64,000 bases of DNA from NCBI GenBank assembly GCA_905250115.1, contig CAJNOI010000095.1, positions 64,033 through 128,032 of the forward strand, read 5' to 3'. The stretch comes from Adineta steineri (taxonomy: Eukaryota > Rotifera > Eurotatoria > Adinetida > Adinetidae). Positions 1-11,998 of this stretch are shown in pieces. Positions within the stretch are counted from its first letter, which is position 1; each line of letters starts with the position of its first letter. The notes beneath the pieces are model-generated. The model saw nothing but the letters and a program-made list of their open reading frames with translations. It was not told the DNA's origin and ran no database searches. A program made the position numbers and the translations under genes.

Positions 1-792
1 TTAACAAATGGAAGTGTGCTAATTAGCGCTGGGAATACTGGTAGTGGGTTTTTAGCTAGTGCTGAATTATATGACCCAATATTTAGCACCTGGACACCTA
101 CAGGAACTATGAGTGCTGTGCGAGGCGCTCATATCGCAGTCAAGCTAGCAAATGAAAAAGTATTAGTTAGTGGTGGTGATGGTGGTAGTGGTGGTGGTGG
201 TTATTTAAACACTGCTGACTTGTATGATCCCATAGCAAATACTTGGACAGCTGTTAGTCCGATGAATTCGAAGCGTTGTTCTCATATGGCATCTATATTA
301 TCAAATGGTAGCGTCTTTGTTGCTGGTGGATACAATGGGGGTTATTTAACTAGTGCTGAAATATATAATCCCACAACCAATACTTGGACAAATACAGCTA
401 GTATGAGTTATGCCCGACAGTTGGCTACAATATCGGTATTATCAAATGGAAAAATATTAGTTGCTGGTGGTGATAATGGTAGTCCATTAAACGTTGCTGA
501 ATTATATGATCCATCGACTAACACTTGGACAGTTACAGATAGTATGAATTATGCGCGAATTGGTCATGCAGCAACTGTTTTGTCAAATGAATATGTATTA
601 GTTACGGGTGGATGCACTGCTAATAGTATTGCTGAAATATATGATGTATCAACAGAAACTTGGACAGTCACTGGAAGTATGATGTCTATACGTCAGTATC
701 ACACAACATCCCAATTGACAAATGGAACAGTATTAGTTGCTGGTGGTATTATTAGTACTAGTACTTATTTAAACAGTGCAGAATTATATTAA
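1..792 (+). CDS. Kelch-repeat beta-propeller protein, 3' part
   Basis: The reading frame is open from base 1, so the start lies outside the window; 263 C-terminal residues are visible and end at the TAA at 790-792. About five and a half repeats of roughly 47 residues follow one plan: S-A-E-L-Y-D-P, then N-T-W-T, then a TGSM-like turn with an Arg, then L-x-N-G-x-V-L-V-A-G-G. The Gly-Gly pair and the spaced Tyr and Trp are the Kelch blade signature (galactose-oxidase type propeller). The last blade stops at AELY, which could close the ring with an N-terminal strand. An AATAAA lies at 891-896. From memory, the NGxVLVAGG form resembles bacterial Kelch proteins more than animal BTB-Kelch adaptors, and no BTB domain is visible. 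The function is unknown; binding or extracellular display is a guess. Confidence is high for the fold and low for the role. Confidence 0.85.
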   Translation, partial: LTNGSVLISAGNTGSGFLASAELYDPIFSTWTPTGTMSAVRGAHIAVKLANEKVLVSGGDGGSGGGGYLNTADLYDPIANTWTAVSPMNSKRCSHMASILSNGSVFVAGGYNGGYLTSAEIYNPTTNTWTNTASMSYARQLATISVLSNGKILVAGGDNGSPLNVAELYDPSTNTWTVTDSMNYARIGHAATVLSNEYVLVTGGCTANSIAEIYDVSTETWTVTGSMMSIRQYHTTSQLTNGTVLVAGGIISTSTYLNSAELY

Positions 793-2411
793 GCATCATA
801 TACATGACAATATTTTCTTTTATCAAGTTAAAACTATTTATTCATAAATACTTTGCTAAAACTATCATTAATCATAATTTATAATTGTTGAATAAAATCG
901 TAGTTTCTAAAAGAAAGAAATATTTTTTAATGAAATCGAGCTATTTAAACAATGTGTAGCTAATTAAAAGTCATTTGAATTTATTTGAACATTTTCTCAT
1001 ACATACAAGAGACGAAAGCGGGAAAACGTTTTGCTACTTAAATGATCACAATGATCAGTTGTTTTCTATTTTATCGATCGATGTCTTAAATTTAATACTA
1101 CAATTGATAACAATAAAAACGTATTAAAATGTTAACAATTTGAATATTTCAACATTAGAAAATAATCAAGCATTAAACAATTGCTTTTTTTCTATCACGA
1201 ATATGATGGTTTATCATATTATTCAATCAATCTCACACAATATACCAATGAAAAATAGTTGATTGTCACAGGTTGATGATGAATATTGATACATTCTATT
1301 AAGATTTGAGATCGAACAAAATTATAAAAAAAAGACTGAAGATGATTTTTATATTGTGATCTACTAAAAATTAATTCGTAGTAAAAAGGAATTTATGAAA
1401 CTTATTGTCGCGTAAAGTTCAATAAATCAAGATTTATTTCACATCATCATTTTTTTCAAAGTTTGATCGATGAAAATTTGTTCGTGATTGAATAAATTCT
1501 AATTATGAATTATCAGATTTCAGATCCATTTCAAGCAGATGATTTTCAACAACATACTTTGGACAAATTGATTTCAATCACGAAATTTTTTTGAATAGGA
1601 TTATTCTTTCTGGTTTAAGGGATTCTTATCCATTAAATTAAAACAAAAAAATTGATCAAAGTAAAATAAAACAATTCATATACTCGTGTTCTTATAATTT
1701 TTATAAGAAAAATCGTTAGAAAATGTTACGTGAGTAAGTATCGTTCTATAGTTTGCAATTGAAATTTCGTTGGAATATGTTGTATTAACAAAAGTGGTGT
1801 TATGTTATTTAGAATCATTTGACAATGAAAGTTGGCGAAGAAGAAGACGGTGACGAGTAAATGCTCATCATGAAGAAAATGATAACGAGGACTCGAATTC
1901 AAATAGTATATTCGCATCCAATGTATTGAATAAGATCAATGGTTTAAATGAAAAAACTGATCGACATCGTCTGTGTTAGATTATTTTGTATTTGTTTGTT
2001 GTTTTGATTTTTTTGAATGTTTGGAATATCTTGAATTGAAAATCTCTGTACTTCTTATCAAACTCAACAGATAGAATGGCTAAGATTGATTTTGGGTGAT
2101 ATTTGAATGCTGAATTTATTTTTAGATTGGAAATTAACGTTAGAAAAAAATCATTGTAAAATAAAGCTGAATTTTTCTTTTTTTTTCTTTCGTAAGAAAA
2201 TAGTGATGGGAAGAGTGACAATTCCTGAGAACAATATTTATTTTTGAATCAATGAGTTTGTATGATTTTTTGATAAAAAAATATGAGTTTTGATATATGA
2301 CTGAATAAAAAAAGCTATTGATAATGAAACAAATTAACGATCTAATTTCTATTTTCGTTATGAAACTGTATCAACTATTCCAGCACTAGCAACAACACAA
2401 AGCAAGTGAAT

Positions 2412-2471
2412 GAGAGGGTGTGGATGTGGATATCTCGTTCTGATAGCAACCCACACGCACATCCTTACAAT
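2412..2471. repeat. G-rich hairpin, dispersed family
   Basis: The left arm GAGAGGGTGTGGATGTGG pairs imperfectly with the right arm CCCACACGCACATCC across a loop of about 20 bases. It is one of about a dozen related hairpins in the window (see findings). Confidence 0.6.
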
Positions 2472-3073
2472 AGAGTTCGAGAGTATTTCACCATGTGGAC
2501 AAATATCTTGATTTGATAGATTTTGTATTTGAGCAACACATTCATCTATAAGTAAAAACAGGGTAATTCATGCAATGAATGCTAATTAAACAATAGGAGA
2601 TAGACGAAAACATCGTGAAAACAACAAATCAATATTAACATCACAGAAATTCGTGATTAATTTTTGATGATCTGATCGAATAATTTCAAACAATTCTTCA
2701 ACTAATTCTGCTGGTAATCGATTTGATAAAGAAATAATACACCATAACTTTCAGGTATGATTGTTCTATAGTAATGGAATTCCATTAATATTGTTGATAA
2801 TGATCTTATTCATATATGAGAAAATGATTGACATCAGTACATGATAAATAAATATACGAAGAAATAGAAGATGAAGAAACATACAGCAAATAACGCATTG
2901 ACAGAGAATTAGAGATAATAAGAACAAATCCGAATAAATCTACAAAAAAAATACTGCTATAACCCATAGTATTAAGTAGTATCTTTGCCTTGTCCCATTA
3001 GATAGAAACACGATCAATAACTCTTCATTGTTGGTCGTTTAGAGTATTGTGTCTAGATGGATAGATGCTTCTT

Positions 3074-3169
3074 GAGGGTTTGTGAGGGTGTGGATGTAAG
3101 TGAGGTGCGTGGGTGTGCGGTTTCTGTCTTCTTCTTCTTTCTTTAACCACACCCACACCCTCTAGATGG
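3074..3169. repeat. G-rich hairpin, dispersed family
   Basis: The left arm GAGGGTGTGGATGT (from 3083) and the right arm CCACACCCACACCCTC (from about 3147) are complementary. The loop holds a second G-rich segment and a TTC run. The right border reads CTCTAGATGG, close to the CTCAAGATAG of other copies. Confidence 0.65.
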
Positions 3170-4013
3170 AACCTGTTGTAAGATTGGTTCAGATTCCTTT
3201 TCATCTTCACTGATATTACTTAATGATTTTCCTTATCATTAGTTGTAATTAGATGAGGAAAATGGAGTTTGGTCTGATTGAATGATACTTTTTCTCGTAC
3301 TTTCAAATGTTTCAGCTCCGGATTATGTGTCTTTCTCTCTTGAAACATGAAACCAGAGAATAGTGTTATGATCTTAACCCTGAACTTGTATCATCTATTC
3401 ATATGATAGTGATACCTCATTTAGGTGTTGTTTCAGTGATTACATCACAGTTGATGTCTTTAAAAACACTGTGATATGTGAGTGTACTATCGTTTGCAAT
3501 TCATCTCTGAAGATCGAACAAATAATAAAAGACGCTGGGTAAGCGCTTTTGAGAAGACAACAGTTTATTTTAAAACTTGAACTCTTTTGTCTATACGATA
3601 AACTAACACATGACCAAATTTTTTTGCTACAAAATTAGTTAGAACATAAAACAACGCGTCACAAACAAACACAGTCACGAAACGGAAAAAAGCATATAAA
3701 AAACTAATTAAGAGCTGAAAACACAACAGAAAACAGAGAGAACTAATGAAGTTTTGTAATGTGACTGTATGTTTTCTTAGCGAAATACTGCTTTTAATCG
3801 AATCATTTTTAGTTGAATGTCACGATAGAAACTCAATGATAAAAAGTAAACGGTCAGGATCAAAATAAAGAACTTCAGTAGAGTAGGCACGACATACAGA
3901 GAAAAAGAACACAACATATAATCAAAGTATTTACATAGAACTTTCAACTGTGCGAAATCACTTCTCCATTAGAAACTGAGTTTTCAATCTCAACGAATTC
4001 GACTGTCTTTGAG

Positions 4014-5132
4014 TCAGTGATGTTCTGGTACTGTCTCAACGGTGGCTGCTCGAGTCGATGGTACAATTCGATTCGTTTCAACTGTTATTCTTCGTCGTTT
4101 CGAGTACAATCTTTTCAAAAGTTGCAAGAATCGTGATCTTAATTCTTGCTGATTCAAGAAAATTGTAAATACAATGAGCAACTGATGTAGTATCGTAAGA
4201 TTTTCTAAAAAATCTTCCAAATCGTCTGAAATACCATTCAGAAATCCGGGATAGATGCTTCGAAGTGCTTGACGGAATGCGTACGGCAGTTCGGTAAGAG
4301 AAAAGAGAATTGTAAGTGGTAAAAATTGTATGAAAAGTTTCTTCGTACGTTTCCATGTTTCCTGTATTGTCTGCCGTTTATTTGGGTTAGTAGAATTTGC
4401 TGTAAGCATTCTCACCGTTTGCTGCTTCTGATAGACGACGTGTCCAATTAGAAGTAGATCAAAAACAATGGCTACAGGAACTGGTAACGTGTAACTGATA
4501 ATTTGAGCAGCGTTGAGTAACTGTAGGCTGACTTTTTGATAATAGCAAGGAGCATTGCAGCTTTTTGAAATGGGGTCGTAAACTTCCGTGTTCCCACAAG
4601 GAAACAAAACGTGCAAGTAAAAGTGAAAGATAGTAATAAAAATTACCATCAGAATAACGGGGAAATAGTGAAAGAAAAATTTTCTCACTTTAGTTTTCTG
4701 CGTAATATTTGAATGAAAGATGAGTAAATAACGTTCACAACTCGCTAAGGAAACTAGCCAAAGTTCAAGTATGTAAAGTGTATTGTCAAAAAACTGAAAA
4801 AAGACACAGAAAGGTTGAGGATTGTGTAAACTTCCAACAAAAGAATTTCCTTCTGCTTGTGGAAGTAAAAGGAAAGGTAAATCGAGGCCTGTTACGAAAA
4901 TTGAAACGATTAGAAGACAGACAATAGTGAAAGTAAAGAAACGTTGTGCACGTTGTTTTCGTTGATAGAGAAAATAGTGAATTAGAAGACCAACATTACA
5001 AGCTACAGAAGGAATATTCAAAAGAACAAAAATGTAGAAAAACACTTCGTTTTGGATATCAGCCGAGGAGGAATCGGATGACCAGTCAGTCGACGACTCA
5101 TTTGTAGTGACGTTTAATGTAACAAGCGACAT
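4014..5132 (-). CDS. Rhodopsin-like seven-transmembrane receptor
   Basis: This is a single-exon gene of 372 codons. The N-terminus is short, Ser/Thr/Asp-rich, and carries sequons (NVT, NES). Seven hydrophobic segments are visible, at about residues 28-52, 63-88, 105-130, 150-172, 205-230, 265-288 and 310-330. After segment 3 the sequence reads C-E-R-Y, a variant of the D/E-R-Y motif that couples rhodopsin-class receptors to G proteins. The third intracellular loop is basic, and the tail is rich in Lys/Arg and Thr. A Cys before segment 3 and a Cys in loop 2 could form the usual disulfide. It belongs with the lineage-expanded peptide-type receptors typical of bdelloids (inference); no ligand can be assigned. 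The ATG at 5132 follows an A+T-rich leader. An antisense frame inside it is a shadow. Confidence 0.85.
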   Translation of the reverse strand: MSLVTLNVTTNESSTDWSSDSSSADIQNEVFFYIFVLLNIPSVACNVGLLIHYFLYQRKQRAQRFFTFTIVCLLIVSIFVTGLDLPFLLLPQAEGNSFVGSLHNPQPFCVFFQFFDNTLYILELWLVSLASCERYLLIFHSNITQKTKVRKFFFHYFPVILMVIFITIFHFYLHVLFPCGNTEVYDPISKSCNAPCYYQKVSLQLLNAAQIISYTLPVPVAIVFDLLLIGHVVYQKQQTVRMLTANSTNPNKRQTIQETWKRTKKLFIQFLPLTILFSLTELPYAFRQALRSIYPGFLNGISDDLEDFLENLTILHQLLIVFTIFLNQQELRSRFLQLLKRLYSKRRRITVETNRIVPSTRAATVETVPEHH

Positions 5133-6904
5133 GTTTGAAGGTTTTCTTCCAGTAGCTATGTTTGAAAATGTTTTATGACTCTTGAAAACTAATTTTCTTT
5201 ATTTATCTCTTTCTCTTTCTCTTGCATAATTATAAAAAAAATTATGTGCGTAAATTAATATGAATTTAGTCAAAGGAAGAACTAATGCGCAATTAATATG
5301 TCACCTTTCTAATGAAATAAAAAGCTAAAAGCCTGATTTTCTAGATTTAGAAAGTTTTTTTTTCTATTTTTTTCTTTTATCTTTCTATTATGTCGTTTAA
5401 ATTTCAAGTCTATATTTAGAGTTACGTGTTTTTATACATGAAATTTTATACTCGATTTTAGTTTATTCTGATTAATATGAATGATAAAAAAAAATTATGG
5501 GTACTCAACTTATTACAAATCATCAAGCTTCAAGTCCTGATTGCCACAATCAGCAAGAATAGTCAAGAAAATCAACGAACTAACAAGCATCGGATTCTAC
5601 TAAGTCATCAACAGCAGCCAGCAAGAAGCAATAATAAAATTCAAGCAAAATTTCTGTACCACAAAACATGAAACAAATTTATGAAAATCCACTACTGCAG
5701 AGCTGGATGAGTCTGAGTTTTGACTCCACTGTTTGACTCGAGTCATTCATCCAAAAAAAAATTTTTATTTTTAGCAAAACATTACAATTTATAAAGTTAA
5801 ATTTCTATTTTTTTAATAACGTTCATTCTAATCGAATATATTGCATGTGAATAATTTGTTTCTATTTATCTATTCATATGATCATAAATGATAATCTATA
5901 CGCGTTCTTGAACATATTTTTTTGTCTCATTCTATTTTTTTGCGACAGAATATTGAAGAATCTCCTAATATATAAAATATGAAGACTTTGTGAGCAACAT
6001 TGTTACTTTTATTAAATTATATATAGAAGAAATACACTTGTTGTACACATTTGTTTTATTATTAAAATTACACAATTATAAGTTTTGTCAATGATATTTA
6101 TGATATGGAAATATCTAAACATTTGAATATAAATATGTGAATGAAAAGAAAGAAGAAAATATATATGACATTATTACACGAGAATAGTAAAAAAATAAAG
6201 AAGAACAAACAAAAATAGTATACTACAAATGAAAGATTATATAAGATATATATATATATACTCTTTGGCATTAATAAAATAAATAAAGCTTTGCATTGCC
6301 TCATAAACCATAGTGTTTCTTTATCACACTATTATATAATAATCGCCGGTATAAATACATTGTTAAATACAAACATATTGTATGATTTATAAATTTATTA
6401 ATATTAATTAAATTTCATTGAAATTATTTCTATCATGTCAAATCTTGCTACTACATCAATGACACTTGATTGTTCAAATTCAAATATTAACATACATGAA
6501 TTAAAGCAATCTGTTGTAAACAAAGTTTTTATTAATGTTCAATCAAAACAACCAAATTCATGGTTTGTTAAATATTCAATATGTTCACGAGAAGTTGTTG
6601 ATAAATACGGCACTACATCTAATTTTGTATGACATATGAAGAATGATTAGCTACGAAAAACGTTAACAACGGTAAAAAACAATGAAACATTGATGATATG
6701 ACCGAACAAGAAACAAATAAATATTCATCAATTGATCCTAGGGTGGGTGTAAGTGTACGTGTCGGTGTTCACTCTGTTATCACTCATGCCCACGCCCAAA
6801 CCCACAATCACATACGTTGCCGTTAACGGATTTCATGAATCAACTGAAAATAAAGCAATTTATATGAATGAACGAATCAATGTAATAACTTAAATAATTC
6901 TAAA
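5133..6904. other. Intergenic, A+T-rich; one small orphan frame
   Basis: There is no recognisable gene. A frame at 6435-6632 (65 codons from an ATG; residues such as NINIHELKQSVVNKVFINVQ) has coding-like composition and sits just before the decayed EGF-type gene, so it may be a remnant of its 5' part. Poly-T and CT tracts occur near 5200-5400, and a hairpin lies at 6738-6809. Confidence 0.4.
6738..6809. repeat. G-rich hairpin, dispersed family
   Basis: The left part CTAGGGTGGGTGTAAGTG and the right part GCCCACGCCCAAACCCAC form an imperfect inverted repeat with a loop of about 25 bases. Confidence 0.6.
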
Positions 6905-7620
6905 CTAAATCTACTCTTGAATGAGTTGCGTTGTCATCGTGGACTTGGTTTACGTGTTTGATTAAATAAATCATTTAATCGATTCACAAGCACATGTCTT
7001 TGTCCACTAAGTTATTATGGAAATCAATGTCAATTTCAAAATCAACATCTCAGTTTAGCTATCAAATTTCATGTTTCAGGTCAATTAAGACAAATTCCTT
7101 TTATTATCTTAATTTAACTAATTCATAATAGAGATCAACGAATCATTCATTCATATAAACAAGTTACTTATTTATCCATTCGCGCTTGTAATATTAAATT
7201 CAATGCATCTCTACTTTCTTCAACTCGACCCAAAGGAATGAATATAACATATTCAATCCATATTGATGTTTATGAAAAATTTTCTCTTACATATTGGGGA
7301 AGTTCTTTTTATATCCAGTGATATTCTTATTCTTATTTGTTCATCGATTAGGATTTATTGTAAATATTCTATTTAAAAATGATCATGAAATTTGTTCAAA
7401 TAATAAATATCTTTATGGAAGATGTTTGAATTATCTAAATAGAAAAGAAACATTTTGCCAATGTGAAGAAGGATAATTTAGTCAATATTGTGATATTCCA
7501 TGTCACTGCATTCGTTCTGCACCCAATTCATTATGTATTCGTATGTTAAATAATAATTGATCCATATGTGTTTGTCGAGAAAATTATTTTACTTGAAAAT
7601 GTTATCTTCGATATCGAATA
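6905..7620 (+). pseudogene. Decayed EGF-like membrane-family gene
   Basis: Read mostly in one frame, the segment gives an EGF-type Cys pattern (CLCPLSYYGNQC at about 6993-7030). A conserved-looking globular part follows (FHVSGQLRQIPF, then IIHSYKQVTYLSIRAC, then YSIHIDVYEKFSLTYWGSSF), then a second EGF-like region (ENDHEIC-type start, YGRCLNYLN, FCQCEEG, then CDIPCHC). I recall this arrangement from an abundant uncharacterised bdelloid family. The frame is broken by TGA near 6959, TAA near 7114, a frame change near 7305-7320, TAA near 7474, TGA at about 7558 and TGA near 7594, so it is not functional. Homology stops where the hairpin at 7621 begins, which suggests insertion or a breakpoint there. 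Confidence is good that it is a coding relic and moderate on family. Confidence 0.6.
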
Positions 7621-7680
7621 TGAGGGTGGGTGTGGGTGCGTTCTATTGCGGTTATTACGAAATCCACACCCTCAAGATAG
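7621..7680. repeat. G-rich hairpin, dispersed family, abutting a dead gene
   Basis: The left arm TGAGGGTGGGTGTGGGTGCG and the right arm AATCCACACCCTCAAGATAG are complementary at their outer ends across about 20 bases of loop. It lies directly at the end of the decayed EGF-type reading frame. It has the clearest right border of the family, CTCAAGATAG. Confidence 0.7.
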
Positions 7681-8306
7681 GGCATATCGAAATACATCAA
7701 TTTTATTTCTTATTCTCACTTGAACAAAAAACTATTACTGTTGTATACTTGTTTCGCTATCAGACTGTTTCTAAGTTTATTAAGTATGAATATATTTTTC
7801 AGTATCTTTATACGCATAATAATAATGAGATTCTAGTGCATCAAAGAAAGCCGTGACAGTACTTTTGATAATTATCATTGAGTTGTCAAAAATAGAAAAA
7901 TGTTCATCCAACTGATTAATTATATAGAGTAATGTCGAATTGATTTTATCATCAAAGACAAACTGGTTCATCCTTCTAATGACATCTTCTCAAAATAGAA
8001 AAATTATTTTTGAAGGTGAATACTGATTGGTAATATATGACAAATTCACATTCATATCTACCTTTGTAGAACTATATAACTACTTGATTACATCGCTACA
8101 CACATATTAGGACATTTCGGATGATAACATTAGTCGAAGAGTGAAATACTGTTTATATTCATCAAAGAAATCTTTTTTCACTCATTCCATTCATTTAGTT
8201 GCCACTGGCAGAGAAAAAACTATTCATAATGTGATACAATTTACATACTTTGAATCTAATCTGTTGTGATTTAGCATTAATAAAAAGTGATGACTACTGT
8301 ATATAT

Positions 8307-8365
8307 AAGGTGTGGATGAGGATGGTTGTTCATTTGTTATTCACGCCCACACTCATTCACTCTCA
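8307..8365. repeat. G-rich hairpin, dispersed family
   Basis: The left arm AAGGTGTGGATGAGGATGG and the right arm TTCACGCCCACACTCATTC form an imperfect inverted repeat with a loop of about 15 bases. Confidence 0.55.
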
Positions 8366-8660
8366 CGTTATTTAAATATTTCATTTTTAAGTCTACACTT
8401 TCTTCACATTGATTGATCGTTATGCACCATATTTATTCAAAATTTTAGTAAAATATAACTGTTCATTCGAATAGATTGAAGGGTTTTCTTTTACACATTA
8501 TTATTTTTCTTTCGATATTTTGCTTCAAAAAAACTTTTTCGCTCAAACGACACTATATCTTATAATTTCATGGGCCAGTTTTCAGCAAAACTTTATAAAA
8601 TTAAAAAAGTCTATATTGTTTTTGTATTCAAAATAAATTCTTATTCACAGCCAAAACGCA

Positions 8661-9562
8661 GGTAACGCACAGACGTTTTTCCAACTTTGAACGATTGTAT
8701 CTGGAGAACGGTAAGAGGGAGAGATCTGAAATTTTCAACAAACATGTAACTAAACAAGTTCTATAATAGTTCAAAGTTTGAGCCTTAACGGTTTAGCCAT
8801 TCCCATTTTATAGATCAAATACGAGTGAAAACACACAGACAAAAAAGGCCCTTGCTTTTTAGTGAATACGAAAGACACGATAGATTCTACGAACTACTCC
8901 ATGTTAATGAATTTTCGTTACAGAATATTTTGTAGCTGAACATCAGGGCTATCTATTGCTACAAAGAAAATATGAATTACTTGAAAAATGAATGAGTTAT
9001 TGACAAAACTTGAAGTAACGCACAGACATTTTGGTAACGCACCGACATGTATTTTCATAAAAGTTTGCTAATCTTAAAAATATTATTTCTAATCTAAAAA
9101 TATCACTTTAAAATATCAAAATAATAATGTTTATTTATATTTCAAGCGTTTAGCACTGATTTTTTATATTTTTGCTAGCGCTTATACATGTTCTTATTGA
9201 TACAAAATGATAGAAATTTTTTACCTAAAAACGTTAAAAATTAGAAAAAAACAGTCCATTTTGATGTTGCATCACCGTACATTCGGCATAGTTGTGAAAA
9301 CAATGCAAACGTATATCAGATTTAAAATTGTATCTGGAATCGATGATTTATAGCTAATTTATGTATGATATAATATAAATTTTTCGAACCTCGTGTCTGT
9401 GCGTTACCAAATTGCTTGGCACTGAGGCACTTGAGCTAAAAACCAATGTGTTCATTGGATAGCCTATCAAAAGTAGACGGAGGATCAGTATGAGTTTTGA
9501 AAATAAACTGCTTTAGTAACACCTAAATATTTACTAAACTTGATTTTCGGTAACGCACAGAC
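8661..9562. repeat. Five copies of a GTAACGCACAGAC motif
   Basis: Within 900 bases of A+T-rich DNA the 13-mer GTAACGCACAGAC appears at 8662-8674, 9015-9027, 9034-9046 (one change, CACCGAC), 9396-9408 on the opposite strand, and 9550-9562. Four copies keep an extra G in front (GGTAACGC). No reading frame links them and no tandem period is visible. Function is unknown: candidates are a protein-binding site cluster or the conserved core of an old interspersed repeat. Confidence 0.7.
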
Positions 9563-11998
9563 ATACATTTATTTTGGTTTTTCAAAGACATCTTTCTCAT
9601 AGCAGAAACAATCTGGAGAAATTTTTTACAGATCAGAAGAAAGCCCATCTTCTGCGCTTCAAAATGATGTAAGATGCTTGATGATTATTTCTTTTGTTCT
9701 CTCGATGTATACACTTCTCTTAAAGCATGATGACTCATGAAATGTTACTAATCGATCCACCCGTTTGTTTCGTCCATATTTTTTCGTTAAATAAGCGTTG
9801 ACCAATAAAAACAAAAATGAAGTTCTTGTTCAGAAAAGTGCGCTCTATCTTTTGGCAAGGTCCAATGTTGCTGAATTTTAACTTCTACTTCAATCATTTT
9901 GGTTGACCGTTAGCCGTTTTGGCTGTTCAGTCTTGTATAAAAATGAAGTATTTATGCTTTATGAAAAATGTGATAAATTCTTTAATTTTTGGATATATAT
10001 GAAAAATAGTAATATCCTTCGACAAATTTCTATTTCACGTCGTTATCTTTATATTAGTTTTCAAATGGAATTTTATATCAAACAAATTATCAATTCTAAA
10101 ATATCATCTTCGACCATATCGTAGCAATAAATTCAATTTTTTTAATCGATAAAATAAATGAAAATGGTTCGTGAATATATATATTATACTCATTTACATT
10201 ATATTTTTCTAGTTTTCAAGAGTAAATCAACAAGCAATTTTATACAACGAATATTAATAAAATAATACCAATATGTATATGTAAACATGTCAATCTGACG
10301 TAGATTTTTCTTTTCTATATAAATTAGAAATGTGAATAAGTAATTTTCATTTTCGATATGGAGTGAGTGGGAAAGTGAATGATTTATGATCGAATAAGAG
10401 TAATCAATAATAAATATACAAATTAACGAAACTATTACTCATATTTTTTCGTTTATAATGAAAAAACCGTTAATTTAAATCATCAATACCATTGGCCATA
10501 TTTTGTTATTATATTTCAACAAGTTGAAAAAGTAAAAACATATATACTGTAATTTTTCATTCTTTCAAAATGAGTCATTTTTTATTCATATATTCTGTCC
10601 TAACTCATATCTTGAAAATCTCGATGGTTTTTTGCTAATTTCAACAAAAAAAATCGGCGTAAAATCCTGATTTATAACTAGTTTTTCTAATGGATTTCGA
10701 ATTATTGATTGATTAAAGAAACAATTTCTACGGATTTCTTTAATATTATTATAGACAAAAACAAAATTTCTGTTTTTTTTACGATATCGTTATTGTGTTA
10801 TAAATGATATTGGACAATTAAGAAAACGATTAAATTAAAGAAGTAGGTAGTTTTATTTATATTCATTTCATTTGATTTCAAATGCTTCTTTTTTTTGATG
10901 AAAGATGATTCATCTCATTTACTTTTGTTTTCAATAAACAAAGTTTAAAAAATTGAAGTTCGTGCGAAAACATTTGTTTATTTTTCGAGTATTTTCTCAT
11001 AAAATTAAGTAGAGTTGTTATACTCATTATTCTAGTTTACAATGTGTTTTTTTTTATGATAAATAATATAGTCGTCTGATGTTTTGAGTAAAATTTTCGA
11101 TAATAATATTTATTAACAGTACGATAGTAAAATCAAATTTAAATTCATCAAAACGGCATAAGTAATTGGTACAATAGAGAAGAACGAAATTAGATAACAA
11201 TGATTTATTATAAAAATCGATGATTATTTCGAATAACCATCGATTTTTGAGGATATGAGAAAGTTCAACAAAAAATTTATCTCCTGCAAAATTAAGTCAA
11301 GAAAAAAAATTTATGAATGAAAATATGTCTTATAGAAGATGATTTGTAAATATAGACATTATAAATCTTAAAAGTTACATATGAGATAATTGTTGCTTTT
11401 TAATTACACAAAGATAATTCTAAAATATCCATTTTCTTCTACTATTAGAGAATAACTATTTTTTTAAAACTTTCATAGTCGTAATACCTGTTTGTTGTAC
11501 ATACAATAAATGACGAATATTGTTTAATTGCAAGCTATTACGTCTAACTACTGACATATTCTTCATTAGAGTAGCGGAACTGATAAAAAAATTGTAATTA
11601 TGTTTTATACCGTTATTTATTTTAGGTAATATGCATCACATAAATCAGAAAGAAAAGAGATATGTATGGTAACTGTGTATAATTACTTGCTTGTTTTTAT
11701 GTTGAAAAGAAAGAGAAAAAGAAAAGAGATAATTTCTGTATTAGTGAGTGGTATGGACATAAAATTATGAATCTCCATCCTCTTTATATTTTTTTCAAAT
11801 AGTTATTTATTTTTATTTTTATTCACATCAAGTATAGATAACTATTTTGCTTTAACGTCGATCACTTTTCTGTATTATTTCACGGTGATCACCACTAGAT
11901 CATTTGTAAACTGATCAAACAAACACAGAGAAGCTCTTGAATTATTATTACTTCTGGAAACTGTCGTTTATTATCGATATTTTTTCTTATAGATTGGA

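Larger units (their letters stand above)
793..4013. other. Intergenic, no convincing gene
   Basis: These 3.2 kb are A+T-rich. Two G/C-rich hairpins at 2412-2471 and 3074-3165 are listed separately. At about 1800-1980 a plus-strand stretch reads as an acidic, Asn/Glu-rich peptide with one stop; it may be a decayed exon, but I recognise no family. The small frames at 1726-1917, 1976-2221 (minus) and 3025-3210 (minus) have poor composition or lie across a hairpin. Confidence 0.5.
7681..11998. other. Long noncoding A+T-rich interval
   Basis: These 4.3 kb carry no supported gene. They hold the hairpin at 8307-8365 and the 13-mer cluster at 8661-9562, listed separately. Frames at 7557-7856, 7780-7971 (minus) and 9903-10124 are short, rich in Ile/Tyr/Asn and unrecognised. 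From 10,100 to 11,990 I see only A/T homopolymer-rich sequence. Confidence 0.5.

Noticed and set aside
3025-3210. Minus-strand frame of 61 codons (KPHTHAPHLHPHPHKP)
   Set aside because: It is the translation of a G-rich hairpin.
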